The notes: generated from the sequence alone by a model not told the origin. DNA of 64,000 bases from Oscillospiraceae bacterium Marseille-Q3528 (GCA_018223385.1 JAGTTR010000021.1:18094-82093), one strand, 5' to 3'. Positions 33,325 through 42,543 are shown, numbered from the stretch's first letter. Made by a program: numbers and translations.

Positions 33325-33975
33325 ATGGAACAAAACGCAGATTCTGTTCTGTTTGATCTGGATGGGACGCTGTGGGATGCGGTACCGGTGATTTTTCGGG
33401 TGATTCAGGATCTTTTCCGGGATTATCCGTCTGTTCCGGCGGCGGACACAACGCTGGATGACATCTATCACTATATGGGGCTGCAGACCTGGGATATCCT
33501 GAAGCTTTGTTTTCCCGGCGCAGAGGACGAGACGGTGCAGAAGATCATGGATGATTACTGTTCCAGACTGCATCCTTATCTGAAACAGGGCGGGGCCGTG
33601 CTGTATGACGGTGTGGAGGAGACCCTTCACACATTGTCAGAGCGGTATCAGCTGTTTCTGGTGAGCAACTGCGATGCAGAATATCTGGAGGGCTTCTGGG
33701 ATCTGTTCAACCTGAAACCCTATTTCACCGGCTGGATCTGTGCCGGAGGAACCGGGCGGCCCAAGGATGAAAATATCCGTATCGTGCAGAAACAGTATGG
33801 TTTGCAGCATCCGGTGTATGTCGGTGATACGAACAAAGACCGGGAGGCGGCAGAGAAAACGAATGTGCCGTTTATCCATGCGGCTTACGGATTTGGAAAA
33901 GATGTACCGGCGGTGCACAGGATCAGTAAAATTACAGAATTGCCAGATTATTTACAAACTTCTTCTATATTTTAA
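33325..33975 (+). CDS. HAD-family phosphatase (phosphoglycolate/sugar-phosphate phosphatase-like)
   Basis: 216 residues. Motif I is FDLDGTLWD with Asp11 and Asp13, motif II is VSNCD, the motif III lysine is in GRPKDEN, and motif IV is VGDTNKDREAA. The helical cap inserted after motif I is of the phosphoglycolate phosphatase/beta-phosphoglucomutase type. It starts 9 bp behind the cupin isomerase gene and ends the operon. It could relieve sugar-phosphate stress or recycle a dead-end phosphate, but the exact substrate is not visible. Confidence 0.82.
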   Translation: MEQNADSVLFDLDGTLWDAVPVIFRVIQDLFRDYPSVPAADTTLDDIYHYMGLQTWDILKLCFPGAEDETVQKIMDDYCSRLHPYLKQGGAVLYDGVEETLHTLSERYQLFLVSNCDAEYLEGFWDLFNLKPYFTGWICAGGTGRPKDENIRIVQKQYGLQHPVYVGDTNKDREAAEKTNVPFIHAAYGFGKDVPAVHRISKITELPDYLQTSSIF

Positions 33976-34014
33976 AACAGGCCTCGGAGCGTAAAGCTTC
34001 GGGGTCTTGTTTTA
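33974..34014 (+). terminator. Terminator ending the carbohydrate island
   Basis: AAAACAGGCCTCGGAGC folds onto GCTTCGGGGTCTTGTTTT with several G·T pairs and a 5-nt loop, ending in TTTT. The following ~190 bases up to the protease gene are A+T-rich and contain no gene I can support. Confidence 0.8.
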
Positions 34015-34206
34015 TGCAAAATCAAATGAGGTGTGATACTTAGATGTGTGAACAAAGTTGTCATGTGTTGTATATGCTAAAAAAGGTACTCATATAAGTA
34101 GTTCGAAATACATATTTCCTGCATATGTTGGAAGCAAGAGGTGTGTTTGAATCTATGGAAATGTGTACAAACAAGGTATATGTGTCAAGTAGTGGAGGGT
34201 GAGTAG

Positions 34207-35985
34207 TTGCAGGATCAGAAACTGGAAAACCTGCTGAATCTGGCATTGGATGCAGCACCGGCAGAGCGGGAAAAATCCCTGAACCTGAATGTGGGATTTG
34301 ACGAGGAGACGGACACCTGGGATGTGATCGTGAAATATTCCGGGGAGCTGACACCGGTGGAGGCGGAGACGGTGCAGGTGGTTCGGCTGCTGAATGAATA
34401 TGCCATCATTACGCTGACGGAGCAGCAGCTGGAGCGGCTGGCGCAGTTTCCACAGATCGAGTTTGTGGAAAAACCGAAACGGCTGTTCTTCGCGTTGAAC
34501 AGAGGCCGGGCGGCTTCCTGCGTGGATCAGGTGCGCAACCTGGGGCTGAACCTGACGGGCCGGGGCGTGCTGGTGGCGGTGGTGGACTCCGGCGTGGATT
34601 ACACGCACCCGGATTTTCGAAACGAGGATGGCACCACAAGAATAGTTTCCATCTGGGATCAGACGATCCCGGCTGATGGGATGCTGGTGGAAGCAGATGG
34701 AATGGTTTTTCGCAATCTGCCGCCCAATGGCTACAGAGTGGGAACCGAATACTCCCGGGAACGGATCAATGCGGCGCTGGCAGCGGACAGTCTGGAAGAA
34801 CAACAGCGTTTCGTCCCCAGCCGGGATCTGAGCGGACATGGCACAGGCGTGCTGGGCATTGCAGCGGGAAATGGGCGGGCATCTGCCGGGCGATATCGGG
34901 GCGTAGCACCGGACAGCGATATTCTGGTGGTGCGGCTGGGGACACCCAGGCAGGGAGCGGCGGGGTTTCCCAGAACCACGGAACTCATGCAGGGCATTGA
35001 CTATGCGGTGCGTCGGGCGCTGGAATTGCGGCTGCCGCTGGCGCTGAATCTGAGCTTTGGCAATACCTACGGTGCCCATGATGGCTCTACTCTGCTGGCA
35101 AGGTATCTGGACGACGTGTCCAATCTGTGGAAAAGCGTCATCAGCGTGGGAACCGGGAACGAAGCGGACAAGGCAGGCCATACGGCGGGAGATGTGCGGG
35201 AGGGAGAAGTGACGGAAATCCCGTTCACCATTGGCGCCTATGAGCCTGCCTTAAACATGCAGCTCTGGAAAAACTATGCAGATGTGTATGACGTTGCCAT
35301 CATCCATCCCTCCGGCCAGTCCACCGGGGAACTGCGCCGGGGTCTGGGAACACAGCGGTTTCGGCTGGGCCAGACCGAGTTGCTCATCTATTACGGGGAG
35401 CCTAGTCCGTCCAGCAAAGCCCAGGAAATTTATATAGACTTTTTACCCGTCGCGGATTACCTGGATGCGGGCATCTGGCGGATTCAGCTCCTGCCGAAGC
35501 GGATCGTCCAGGGCAATTATGACCTGTGGATGCCGTCTGCCGCTGCTCTGGGGGCGGACACGGGCTTTCTCTTTCCGATGCCGGAGACCACGCTTACCAT
35601 TCCTTCCACTGCGGAACGCGTCATCTCTGTCAGCGCCTACAACGCTGCTACAGACGCCTATGCGGAATTCTCCGGCCGCGGTTACACCCGGGAATTACAG
35701 GGCATCAAGCCGGATCTTGCTGCTCCCGGTGTAGATGTCACCACCACAGCCGTTGGCGGCGGTTATCGCAGCGTCACCGGCACTTCCTTTGCGTCACCTT
35801 TTGTGGCCGGGGCGGCAGCCCTTCTCATGCAGTGGGGCATCGTGGACGGCAATGATCCTTATATGTACGGGGAAAAAGTCAAGGCACAGCTCATCTTTGG
35901 TGCCAGGAAGCTGCGAGGGGAAGCGGAGTATCCCAATTCCCGGGTAGGGTGGGGCGCACTGTGCGTGGAGAATAGCATCCCCTGA
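34207..35985 (+). CDS. Subtilisin-like S8 serine protease, clostridial Csp-type, cytoplasmic
   Basis: 592 residues. The catalytic triad is Asp127 (VVDSGVDYTHPDF), His211 (SGHGTGVLGIAAGNG) and Ser527 (GTSFASPFVAGAAALL). Residues 1-110 form a propeptide-like domain, and 240-500 hold the large insert typical of clostridial CspA/B-like proteases. There is no signal peptide. The start is TTG, 7 bases behind GGAGGG; no ATG is well placed. Csp proteases act in spore germination in some clostridia, but non-spore relatives are widespread and this copy has no spore genes around it. It may process a cytoplasmic partner. Confidence 0.88.
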   Translation: MQDQKLENLLNLALDAAPAEREKSLNLNVGFDEETDTWDVIVKYSGELTPVEAETVQVVRLLNEYAIITLTEQQLERLAQFPQIEFVEKPKRLFFALNRGRAASCVDQVRNLGLNLTGRGVLVAVVDSGVDYTHPDFRNEDGTTRIVSIWDQTIPADGMLVEADGMVFRNLPPNGYRVGTEYSRERINAALAADSLEEQQRFVPSRDLSGHGTGVLGIAAGNGRASAGRYRGVAPDSDILVVRLGTPRQGAAGFPRTTELMQGIDYAVRRALELRLPLALNLSFGNTYGAHDGSTLLARYLDDVSNLWKSVISVGTGNEADKAGHTAGDVREGEVTEIPFTIGAYEPALNMQLWKNYADVYDVAIIHPSGQSTGELRRGLGTQRFRLGQTELLIYYGEPSPSSKAQEIYIDFLPVADYLDAGIWRIQLLPKRIVQGNYDLWMPSAAALGADTGFLFPMPETTLTIPSTAERVISVSAYNAATDAYAEFSGRGYTRELQGIKPDLAAPGVDVTTTAVGGGYRSVTGTSFASPFVAGAAALLMQWGIVDGNDPYMYGEKVKAQLIFGARKLRGEAEYPNSRVGWGALCVENSIP

Positions 35986-36032
35986 TTTTGCGTCATTTTT
36001 ATTGCAAAAAAGTCGCATATTTTTTTGCTTTT

Positions 36033-36041
36033 TGGTATACT
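36033..36041 (+). promoter_or_regulatory. Extended -10 promoter of the AAA/VWA pair
   Basis: TGGTATACT is an extended -10 (TGN plus TATACT) after A+T-rich tracts and no clear -35. The AAA gene starts ~27 bp downstream. Confidence 0.5.
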
Positions 36042-36067
36042 GGACAGGAGAAAGGAAGCGGCGAGCA

Positions 36068-36985
36068 TTGTTGGAACAATTACGGGAACTGGGGATCCGG
36101 GAGGATCTGATTGAGGAGATAAAGGCTTTCCGGGAGGCGTATCCGGTGGCGGAGGATGACTGGACGAGGATTCCTGAGCCGGAGCAGTTTTATTACGGAA
36201 AGGATGTGTGGGAGCAGGCGATCACGGCACTTCTGTGCGGGGAGAATCTGCTGCTGGTGGGACACAAGGCGACGGGCAAGAACCTGTTTGCGGAGAATCT
36301 GGCAGGGGTTTTTGGAAGGCCGCGCTGGGATGTGTCTTTTCATGTGAATATGGATGCGGCGTCACTGATCGGCATGGATACGTTCCGGGGCGGTGAGGTG
36401 ACGTTTCGGCCGGGGCCGGTGTATGCGGCGGCGAAGGCCGGCGGTTTTACGGTGCTGGATGAGGTCAATATGGCGAAGAGTGAGGCGGTGGCGGTGCTGC
36501 ATGCCACGCTGGATTTCCGGCGGGTGATCGACGTGCCGGGCTATGAGCGGATCGAGCTGCATCCGGCGACCCGGTTTATCGCCACGATGAATTACGGATA
36601 TTCAGGGACGAAGGAGCTGAATGAGGCGCTGGTATCGCGGTTTGCGGTGATCCAGATGCCGATGATTTCCCAGGAGAGCCTGATCCGGCTGATCTGCAAA
36701 CATGCGCCGAAGATCCGGGAGGAGGCAGCCGGGGAGCTGGCGGCGGTGTTCCTGGATCTGCAGAAGAAATGCGAACATGCGGAGATTTCTTCGAAGGCGC
36801 TGGATCTGCGGGGGCTTCTGGCAGCGGTGGGCCTGATGGAGAAGGGACTGGATGTCCACACGGCGCTGGATATGGGCATTACGAATAAGTCGTTTGATCC
36901 CTATGAGCAGACGCTGATCCGGGATGCGATCCGGGCGAGGATTCCGCGGAAAACACAGAGGCAGGATTTTTTTGAAAAAGAATAA
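36068..36985 (+). CDS. MoxR-like AAA+ ATPase
   Basis: About 305 residues. Walker A is GHKATGKN (65-72), where the normal Ser/Thr after Lys71 is Asn72. Walker B is VLDEVNM with Asp131-Glu132. FIATMNYGYSGTKELNEAL is the sensor 1 and arginine-finger region. The protein resembles CbbQ/NorQ-type MoxR ATPases, which remodel or insert metal centres in partner proteins together with a VWA protein. The start is TTG behind GGAAG, which is uncertain; a second TTG follows directly. The VWA gene is next, as expected for this pair. Confidence 0.82.
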   Translation: MLEQLRELGIREDLIEEIKAFREAYPVAEDDWTRIPEPEQFYYGKDVWEQAITALLCGENLLLVGHKATGKNLFAENLAGVFGRPRWDVSFHVNMDAASLIGMDTFRGGEVTFRPGPVYAAAKAGGFTVLDEVNMAKSEAVAVLHATLDFRRVIDVPGYERIELHPATRFIATMNYGYSGTKELNEALVSRFAVIQMPMISQESLIRLICKHAPKIREEAAGELAAVFLDLQKKCEHAEISSKALDLRGLLAAVGLMEKGLDVHTALDMGITNKSFDPYEQTLIRDAIRARIPRKTQRQDFFEKE

Positions 36986-37110
36986 AGTCAGATACAGGAA
37001 ATGCAATGAAAAAATAGCAGAGTAAGCGGTAGTTGCATGACATCCGGAAAAGCGACCTACAGAGTGCAGGGATCGTAATTTTCAGGGCGTTGGGGAGAAA
37101 GATTTACAGA

Positions 37111-38982
37111 ATGGAAGAGCAGGCGTTAAGGGAAGCTAAACGTGCACACAATTTCATATGGGCAGCAGCGGAGGATTATGGATTTGAACCGCTTTTTCTT
37201 GCATTTTCGCCGGACGGAATGGCGGATCTGTATCTGAATCTGATCATCGGGCTGGCGCACAAATGGTGCGAGCAGGAGAAGCTGGATGCGTTTTTTGAAC
37301 AGCTGGGCGGAAAAGACGAGGAGCTGTATGAGGGACTGCTCTGGATCGGCCTGGAAAATGCATTGTATGAAAAGGAGCAGAAGGTGCGCCCGGCGCTGAC
37401 GGCGCTCCGGCAGGAGTATGCCCGGGAGAGCCTGCAGCGATACCAGCGTTACAGGGAGTATGCCAGGATCGAGCAGCTGCGAAACGGGCACTGCCGGGAG
37501 ATCCTGGGGGAGCCCTCGGGCCTGCCGGAGGAGGAAGAGCGGATTTTACACGCATTTTCCTATACGGGGGACATGACGACGGAACAGCTTCTGGAGCGCA
37601 CCCGTGACAATCTGTGGCAATATTTTTTCTATCGGCCGACAGCGGGCAAAACGCAGGACGGCATTTATTTTCTGCAAAAGGTGGCAGGCGCTTTTCATTC
37701 GGTGGGCAAGGTGAGCAACACCTATGTCCGGGCGAAGCAGTATGAAGATGAGAATGCATCTACAGACGGAAAAGCGGGGACGATGGAACAGGCCAGACAC
37801 TATCTGCTGCAGTTTTCTGTGCACCGGGATCCGGAGGAGACAAAGCGGTATGTGGAGGCCTGTTTTGGAAAGAGCATGTACACGGAACAGCAGCAGGAGG
37901 AAGTGGAGCGCCAGCTGTGCACCGGCAATCACAAAAACAGTCATTTATTGTTTACGCGGGGACGTACTATCGCACCAAAGCATACGGCAGCCGTACAGAA
38001 TGTAATGACGGCGGGAAAAGAGAAAATGACATCCGAAGTAAGTATGCCAGCGGATATACAGGAATCACAGGGCGCAAAGCCCGAAACAATGCCCGAGCAG
38101 GAGTCCACCATTGCTGCGCACGGCTTTCATGAAAAAAGAGAAGCCCGCGAGATCCGGGAATTTCAGACGGAATGCGCCGAACAGTACCGGAAAAATAAAG
38201 CGCATTTTGAAAAGAACCGTGCGATTTATGAGAATAGCATCCGCAAGCTGACGGAGAGCCTGAAGGTCTGCCTGGAGACGCAGGACGAGACATTTCCGAC
38301 CATGGCCACGCACGGGAGAATCCACGCCCCCAGCGTCTGGAAGGCGGTGTATCTGGACAATCCCCGGGTGTTTGCGCACAGGGAAGAGGTGGAGATCCCG
38401 GGATTTTCGGTGGATATTCTCATGGATGCTTCCTCCTCGCGGAAACAGATGCAGGAGCAGATCGCAGCCCAGGCGTATGTCCTGGCGGAGAGCCTGGGAC
38501 AGTGCGGGATCCCGGTCCAGATTTATTCCTACTGCAGCATCCGCGGCTTCACTGTGATGCGGCTGTTCCAGAGTTACGACGAGACGGTCAGGAGCGATGC
38601 GCTGTTTCACTATGTGGCGGCCGGAAACAACCGGGACGGGCTGGCGCTGCGGGCGGCAGGCCATCTGATGGAGACGGGAAGCAAATCCAGGAAAATCCTG
38701 CTGGTGCTGACGGATGCCAGCCCCCAGGATGACCAGGATGCCGGGGAGGGTGCTTTCTATAAAAATAAAGAATACACGGATCTGCTGGCGGTGCAGGACA
38801 CGGCAAGGGAAGTGCGGGCGCTGAAGCAGAAAGGCATCCAGGTGATCGGGATTTTCATGGGAAGTCCCAGGGGCGGCCAGGTGGCCGGTGAGATTTTCGG
38901 ACGGGAGCTGGTGAAAATTCAGAACATCGGTGAATTTTCCGGCGCGGTGGGAAGAATTTTGCGGGAAGTAATTCTTTCCTGA
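37111..38982 (+). CDS. VWA-domain protein, partner of the MoxR-like ATPase
   Basis: About 623 residues. The N-terminal ~330 residues are helical and charged with no known motif. A Glu/Lys-rich linker follows, and the C-terminal ~200 residues form a von Willebrand A domain with a MIDAS motif, Asp439-Ala-Ser441-Ser-Ser443 (ILMDASSS), plus VLTDASPQDD further on. MoxR-VWA pairs (NorQ/NorD, CbbQ/CbbO, RavA/ViaA) work as metal-dependent chaperones. The target here is unknown. The start is uncertain: I use the first ATG with a nearby purine run (GGGGAGAAAG); TTG starts up to 26 codons upstream are possible. Confidence 0.78.
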   Translation: MEEQALREAKRAHNFIWAAAEDYGFEPLFLAFSPDGMADLYLNLIIGLAHKWCEQEKLDAFFEQLGGKDEELYEGLLWIGLENALYEKEQKVRPALTALRQEYARESLQRYQRYREYARIEQLRNGHCREILGEPSGLPEEEERILHAFSYTGDMTTEQLLERTRDNLWQYFFYRPTAGKTQDGIYFLQKVAGAFHSVGKVSNTYVRAKQYEDENASTDGKAGTMEQARHYLLQFSVHRDPEETKRYVEACFGKSMYTEQQQEEVERQLCTGNHKNSHLLFTRGRTIAPKHTAAVQNVMTAGKEKMTSEVSMPADIQESQGAKPETMPEQESTIAAHGFHEKREAREIREFQTECAEQYRKNKAHFEKNRAIYENSIRKLTESLKVCLETQDETFPTMATHGRIHAPSVWKAVYLDNPRVFAHREEVEIPGFSVDILMDASSSRKQMQEQIAAQAYVLAESLGQCGIPVQIYSYCSIRGFTVMRLFQSYDETVRSDALFHYVAAGNNRDGLALRAAGHLMETGSKSRKILLVLTDASPQDDQDAGEGAFYKNKEYTDLLAVQDTAREVRALKQKGIQVIGIFMGSPRGGQVAGEIFGRELVKIQNIGEFSGAVGRILREVILS

Positions 38983-39043
38983 GCTTGCGCAGCAGGAGAA
39001 AACTGGTTACAATAGGGCTAAAGAAAATTTGGTCGAAAAGGCG

Positions 39044-42000
39044 ATGAGACTGGTGAAAAATACGAAGAAAACAGACAAGAGAATGGCATATATCATGCGT
39101 GGCAGCATGTCCGTGCTGACGGCGGTACTCATTGTTTTATTTTTTGGCATTATGTCCATGGTGGGCAAGATCCAGGGAACCGCCCGGGTGGTAAACTACG
39201 CCGGTCTGGTGCGGGGCTGCACCCAGCGGATCATCAAGCTGGAGGATGCCGGACAGCCTCAGGACGGCCTGATCGAAAGTGTCACTTCTTATATTCAGGG
39301 ACTGCGCTATGGCAGCGAAGATCTGAATCTGGTGCGGCTGGATGATCGCGCTTTTCAGGAAAAAATGGAGGAGCTGGATGCCTATTTCCAGGAGCTGAAG
39401 GCGGAGATCCTGCTGGTGCGGGAAAAGGGCTACGAGAGCACGCAGATCATTGAGAAAAGTGAGCATTTCTTCGGCGTCTGCGATGAGGCCACGGGCCTTG
39501 CGGAGGCGTACTCTCAGCGAAAAGCGTCCGCCCTGAGCACGCTGGAGAAAATCGTGGTGGCGGATATCATCGGCCTGGTGCTTCTGCTGGCTTTTGAGCT
39601 GGTGAAGGCGTTGCGGTATGCGGCTCAGAACCGGATTTTGCAGAGCAAGGTTTATCTGGACGAAGCCACCGGACTGCCGAATAAAAATAAATGTGAAGAA
39701 GTTCTGGAGCAGCCGGTGCCCGGCGCGGACGGACCGGGTCTGGCGGTGTGCTCTTTTGACCTGAACAATCTGCGGACGATCAACAACAACTGCGGCCATG
39801 AAAAGGGAGACGAGTACATCCGTGCCTTTGCGCAGCTGCTGCGAAAAGTGGTGCCGGAGTCCTGCTTTGTGGGCCGCAATGGCGGCGATGAGTTTCTGGC
39901 GGTGCTGCGGGGCATGAACCATGTGGGCGTGCGGGAATGCCTGCGGGAGCTGCGGCATCAGGCGGATCTGTATTCCGTGGAGCACCCGGATCTGCCCATC
40001 AGCTATGCCAGCGGGTATGCCCTGTCCGGTGACCATGAGGGCAGCGATATGCGGGAGCTGTTCCGGTTTGCCGACAAAAATATGTACGTGGACAAGAACC
40101 GGGCGAAGATGGAGGAGGCTGCCAGACAGCAGCATTTTGATTCCCGTCTGCTGGAAGAGCTGCGCAGGCAGAGCTTTCATTTTTCGGACTGTATTTACTG
40201 CGACGCCCTGCTGGATCAGTACCGGGTACTGCGGGCAAGCTCGGATTTCTTTCTGGCGGAGGACGGCAGCTATTCCGGCGCGGTGGAGCAGATCGCCCAG
40301 GAGCTTGCCACCACGGACAACTGGCAGAGCCTGTGGAAAAAGCTGCAGCTGTCTTTTCTGAAGGAACATCTGCGGAAAGATGCGCGCAGGCTGGACATCC
40401 CGTTTGTGTATGAGGATGGAGCGTGCACCCATCAGGGGCGGCTGACGGTGTTGTTCCACGATGCCACCGCAGACGGGCGGCTTCATCATTTTGTCCTCGG
40501 CATGGAAGAGTATCATGAAAACGCAGGCGGCCGTGTGGATGAAAAACAGCAGCTGATCCGCTATTATGACCAGTTGAAGCAGTCGGTACTGGAAAACAGC
40601 AACTACGTGGATGCACTGATGGATTCGGCGGAGGCGGTGTATTCGGTGGATCTGACCAATGACCGTCTGGAAAATGTATTTTATCATGTGGCGGTCAGGT
40701 CTTTTGATCTGCAGGTGGCGACGCCCTGTTCCTATGATGCCTATTGCCGGGAGCGCAGCGCGTTTGTGACGGAGGAGACGCTGGAAAATTACCGGATCAC
40801 GGATTCGGCTTACAAGCTGCTGGAACGGTTTGACGGCGGGGACAAGCAGGTGACGGTGGAGTATCAGGAAAAAGCGGACAGCGGCGAACTGCTCTGGCTG
40901 CAGAAGACGGTACTCATGTCCCGTAATGTTTTTTATCATCAGGAAACGAAACAGGAGAGAGAGGTCATCCGGGCGATCATTCTGTTCAAAAATATTTCGG
41001 CCTTTCATGAAAAGGAAGAACGGGAAAAGGAGCGGCTGCAGGAGGCTTATGCGTCGGTGGATTCGGCCAGCAGGGCAAAGACGGAGTTCCTGCACCGGCT
41101 CAGCCACGATGTGCGCACGCCCATCAACGGCATTCTGGGCATGCTGGAGATCATCCGCAAAAACCGGGAGGACGGGCAGAAGGTGGACGAATGCCTGGAC
41201 AAGATGCGGGTATCTGCCAGCCATCTGCTGGATCTGGTCAATGACGTGCTGGATATGAGCAAGATCGAAGCCGGACAGGGGCAGGCCGGGCAGGAAGCCT
41301 TTTCCCTGCCGCAGCTGATGGATGAGGTGGCAGCGCTGATGAGCGCCCAGCTGACCCAGACGGGGCTGACCCACCGGCGGCATCGGGAGGACATGCACCA
41401 CACGGCTTTGCTGGGCAGTCCGGTGCTGCTGCGGCAGATCATGGTCAATCTGTTCAGTAATGCGGTGAAATATAACCGGCCGGGCGGCTGCGTGGACACC
41501 AGTGCCCGGGAGATTTTCTCGGACGGCACGACGGTATTTTATGAATTCCAGATTACAGATACGGGCATCGGCATGAGCGAAAGCTTTGTGAAAGAGCAGC
41601 TGTTCCAGCCCTTTACCCAGGAGAAAACCGATGGCGGCAAAGTGCCGTATCAGGGCAGCGGCCTTGGCATGTCCATTGTGAAGGGGCTGCTGGAACAGAT
41701 GCAGGGCTCCATGCAGGTACACAGTGCGCTGGGCGTGGGAACGACCTTTACCTTCCAGATCCCGTTTTTGATTGACAAGGAGGCAGAACCTCAGACGGAT
41801 GAAAGTGGGGAAACGGCCGGAAAGGAACTGTCTGGTATCCGGGTTCTTCTGGTGGAGGATAACGAGATTAATATGGAGATCGCCCAGTTTTACCTGACGG
41901 ATCACGGCGCCCAGGTGGCGAAAGCGACCAACGGGCAGGAGGCTGTGGCGCTGTTGGCGGCGTCTGTGCCGGATACCTACGATGTGGTGCTCATGGATCT

Positions 42001-42226
42001 GCAGATGCCGGTGATGGGCGGCCTGGAAGCGTCCCGCCGGATCCGGGAACTGGAGTCCGCCGATGCGAAGACATTGCCTATTCTGGCAATGACTGCCCAG
42101 GGAAGCGAAGGCACCGCGCAGCAGTGTAAGGATGCGGGAATGTGCGGGTACATTCTCAAACCGATAGAGCCCCATGATCTGATCGGACAAATTTTACGGC
42201 ATCGGAAAACCATCGTTTTCCGTTAA
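39044..42226 (+). CDS. Hybrid histidine kinase with GGDEF domain and receiver
   Basis: About 1060 residues. Order: TM helix (~15-40), helical extracellular region (~45-175, PilJ-like), second TM (~175-195), GGDEF domain with intact GGDEF at 280-284 and a DLNNLRTINN block, a ~200-residue connector, a PAS-like segment (MDSAEAVYSVDLTND), HisKA with His688 (LHRLSHDVRTPING), HATPase (NLFSNAVKYN, DTGIGMS, GSGLGMSIVKG) and a receiver with Asp985 (VVLMDLQMP). It probably senses an envelope signal and couples phosphorelay to cyclic-di-GMP metabolism or binding. The start is uncertain: TTG 39029 or ATG 39044. No response regulator lies beside it. Confidence 0.88.
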   Translation: MRLVKNTKKTDKRMAYIMRGSMSVLTAVLIVLFFGIMSMVGKIQGTARVVNYAGLVRGCTQRIIKLEDAGQPQDGLIESVTSYIQGLRYGSEDLNLVRLDDRAFQEKMEELDAYFQELKAEILLVREKGYESTQIIEKSEHFFGVCDEATGLAEAYSQRKASALSTLEKIVVADIIGLVLLLAFELVKALRYAAQNRILQSKVYLDEATGLPNKNKCEEVLEQPVPGADGPGLAVCSFDLNNLRTINNNCGHEKGDEYIRAFAQLLRKVVPESCFVGRNGGDEFLAVLRGMNHVGVRECLRELRHQADLYSVEHPDLPISYASGYALSGDHEGSDMRELFRFADKNMYVDKNRAKMEEAARQQHFDSRLLEELRRQSFHFSDCIYCDALLDQYRVLRASSDFFLAEDGSYSGAVEQIAQELATTDNWQSLWKKLQLSFLKEHLRKDARRLDIPFVYEDGACTHQGRLTVLFHDATADGRLHHFVLGMEEYHENAGGRVDEKQQLIRYYDQLKQSVLENSNYVDALMDSAEAVYSVDLTNDRLENVFYHVAVRSFDLQVATPCSYDAYCRERSAFVTEETLENYRITDSAYKLLERFDGGDKQVTVEYQEKADSGELLWLQKTVLMSRNVFYHQETKQEREVIRAIILFKNISAFHEKEEREKERLQEAYASVDSASRAKTEFLHRLSHDVRTPINGILGMLEIIRKNREDGQKVDECLDKMRVSASHLLDLVNDVLDMSKIEAGQGQAGQEAFSLPQLMDEVAALMSAQLTQTGLTHRRHREDMHHTALLGSPVLLRQIMVNLFSNAVKYNRPGGCVDTSAREIFSDGTTVFYEFQITDTGIGMSESFVKEQLFQPFTQEKTDGGKVPYQGSGLGMSIVKGLLEQMQGSMQVHSALGVGTTFTFQIPFLIDKEAEPQTDESGETAGKELSGIRVLLVEDNEINMEIAQFYLTDHGAQVAKATNGQEAVALLAASVPDTYDVVLMDLQMPVMGGLEASRRIRELESADAKTLPILAMTAQGSEGTAQQCKDAGMCGYILKPIEPHDLIGQILRHRKTIVFR

Positions 42227-42231
42227 GAAAA

Positions 42232-42260
42232 AGCAGGTGATATCGCCTGTTTTTTCTTTT
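42232..42260 (+). terminator. Rho-independent terminator after the hybrid kinase
   Basis: CAGGTGA and TCGCCTG pair (one T·G) and are followed by TTTTTTCTTTT. Confidence 0.8.
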
Positions 42261-42352
42261 GTAAAAGGAATTAGATTTAACGCAAATCCAGTTGATTTTT
42301 TGAAAAAAAGTGTTTAGAATAATCACAGGAATTCTAAAATAAATTTTCAAAG

Positions 42353-42543
42353 GCAGGTGGACAGAATGGACAGTTGTGATGCTCACGGGCGAAGTAGAGG
42401 CATAGAATGGGAAGCAAACGCACAAAAGGGGAATCACAGCCGGACATCTGTCCCTGCTTTTTTCTGATGCGCATTTCTTCCTATTCTATGATTCTATGAG
42501 AATCCCGGAAGGACCGTATTTTGCAGACGGATAGAATGGAGGG
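42353..42543 (+). ncRNA. Candidate regulatory leader RNA of mgtE
   Basis: GCAGG and GACAGA (42353-42365, TG bulge between) pair with TCTGTC and CCTGC (42447-42457), followed by TTTTTT, giving a terminator that closes a ~95-nt loop. Inside, TGTGAT (42375-42380) pairs with ATCACA (42433-42438). CATAGAATGGGAAG (42401-42414) in the inner loop is complementary over 14 bp (one G·T) to CTTCCTATTCTATG (42477-42490). That same downstream segment can pair over 9 bp with ATAGAATGG (42531-42539), which abuts the mgtE ribosome-binding site. Mutually exclusive pairings of this kind are how riboswitches work. I do not recognise a known class; it does not look like the M-box. Confidence 0.6.

Noticed and set aside
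34207..35985. Assignment of the S8 protease as a spore germination protease
   Set aside because: The fold and triad fit the Csp group, but no spore gene is nearby and many clostridia carry several non-germination copies.
39137..42190. A 1017-codon open frame on the - strand opposite the hybrid kinase
   Set aside because: The + strand has a complete, motif-verified multi-domain kinase. The - frame is His/Arg/Gln-rich with no domain and is a by-product of G+C-rich third codon positions.
42353..42463. M-box or cyclic-di-GMP riboswitch before mgtE
   Set aside because: I compared it with the conserved cores I remember for both classes and found no match; kept only as an unclassified leader RNA.
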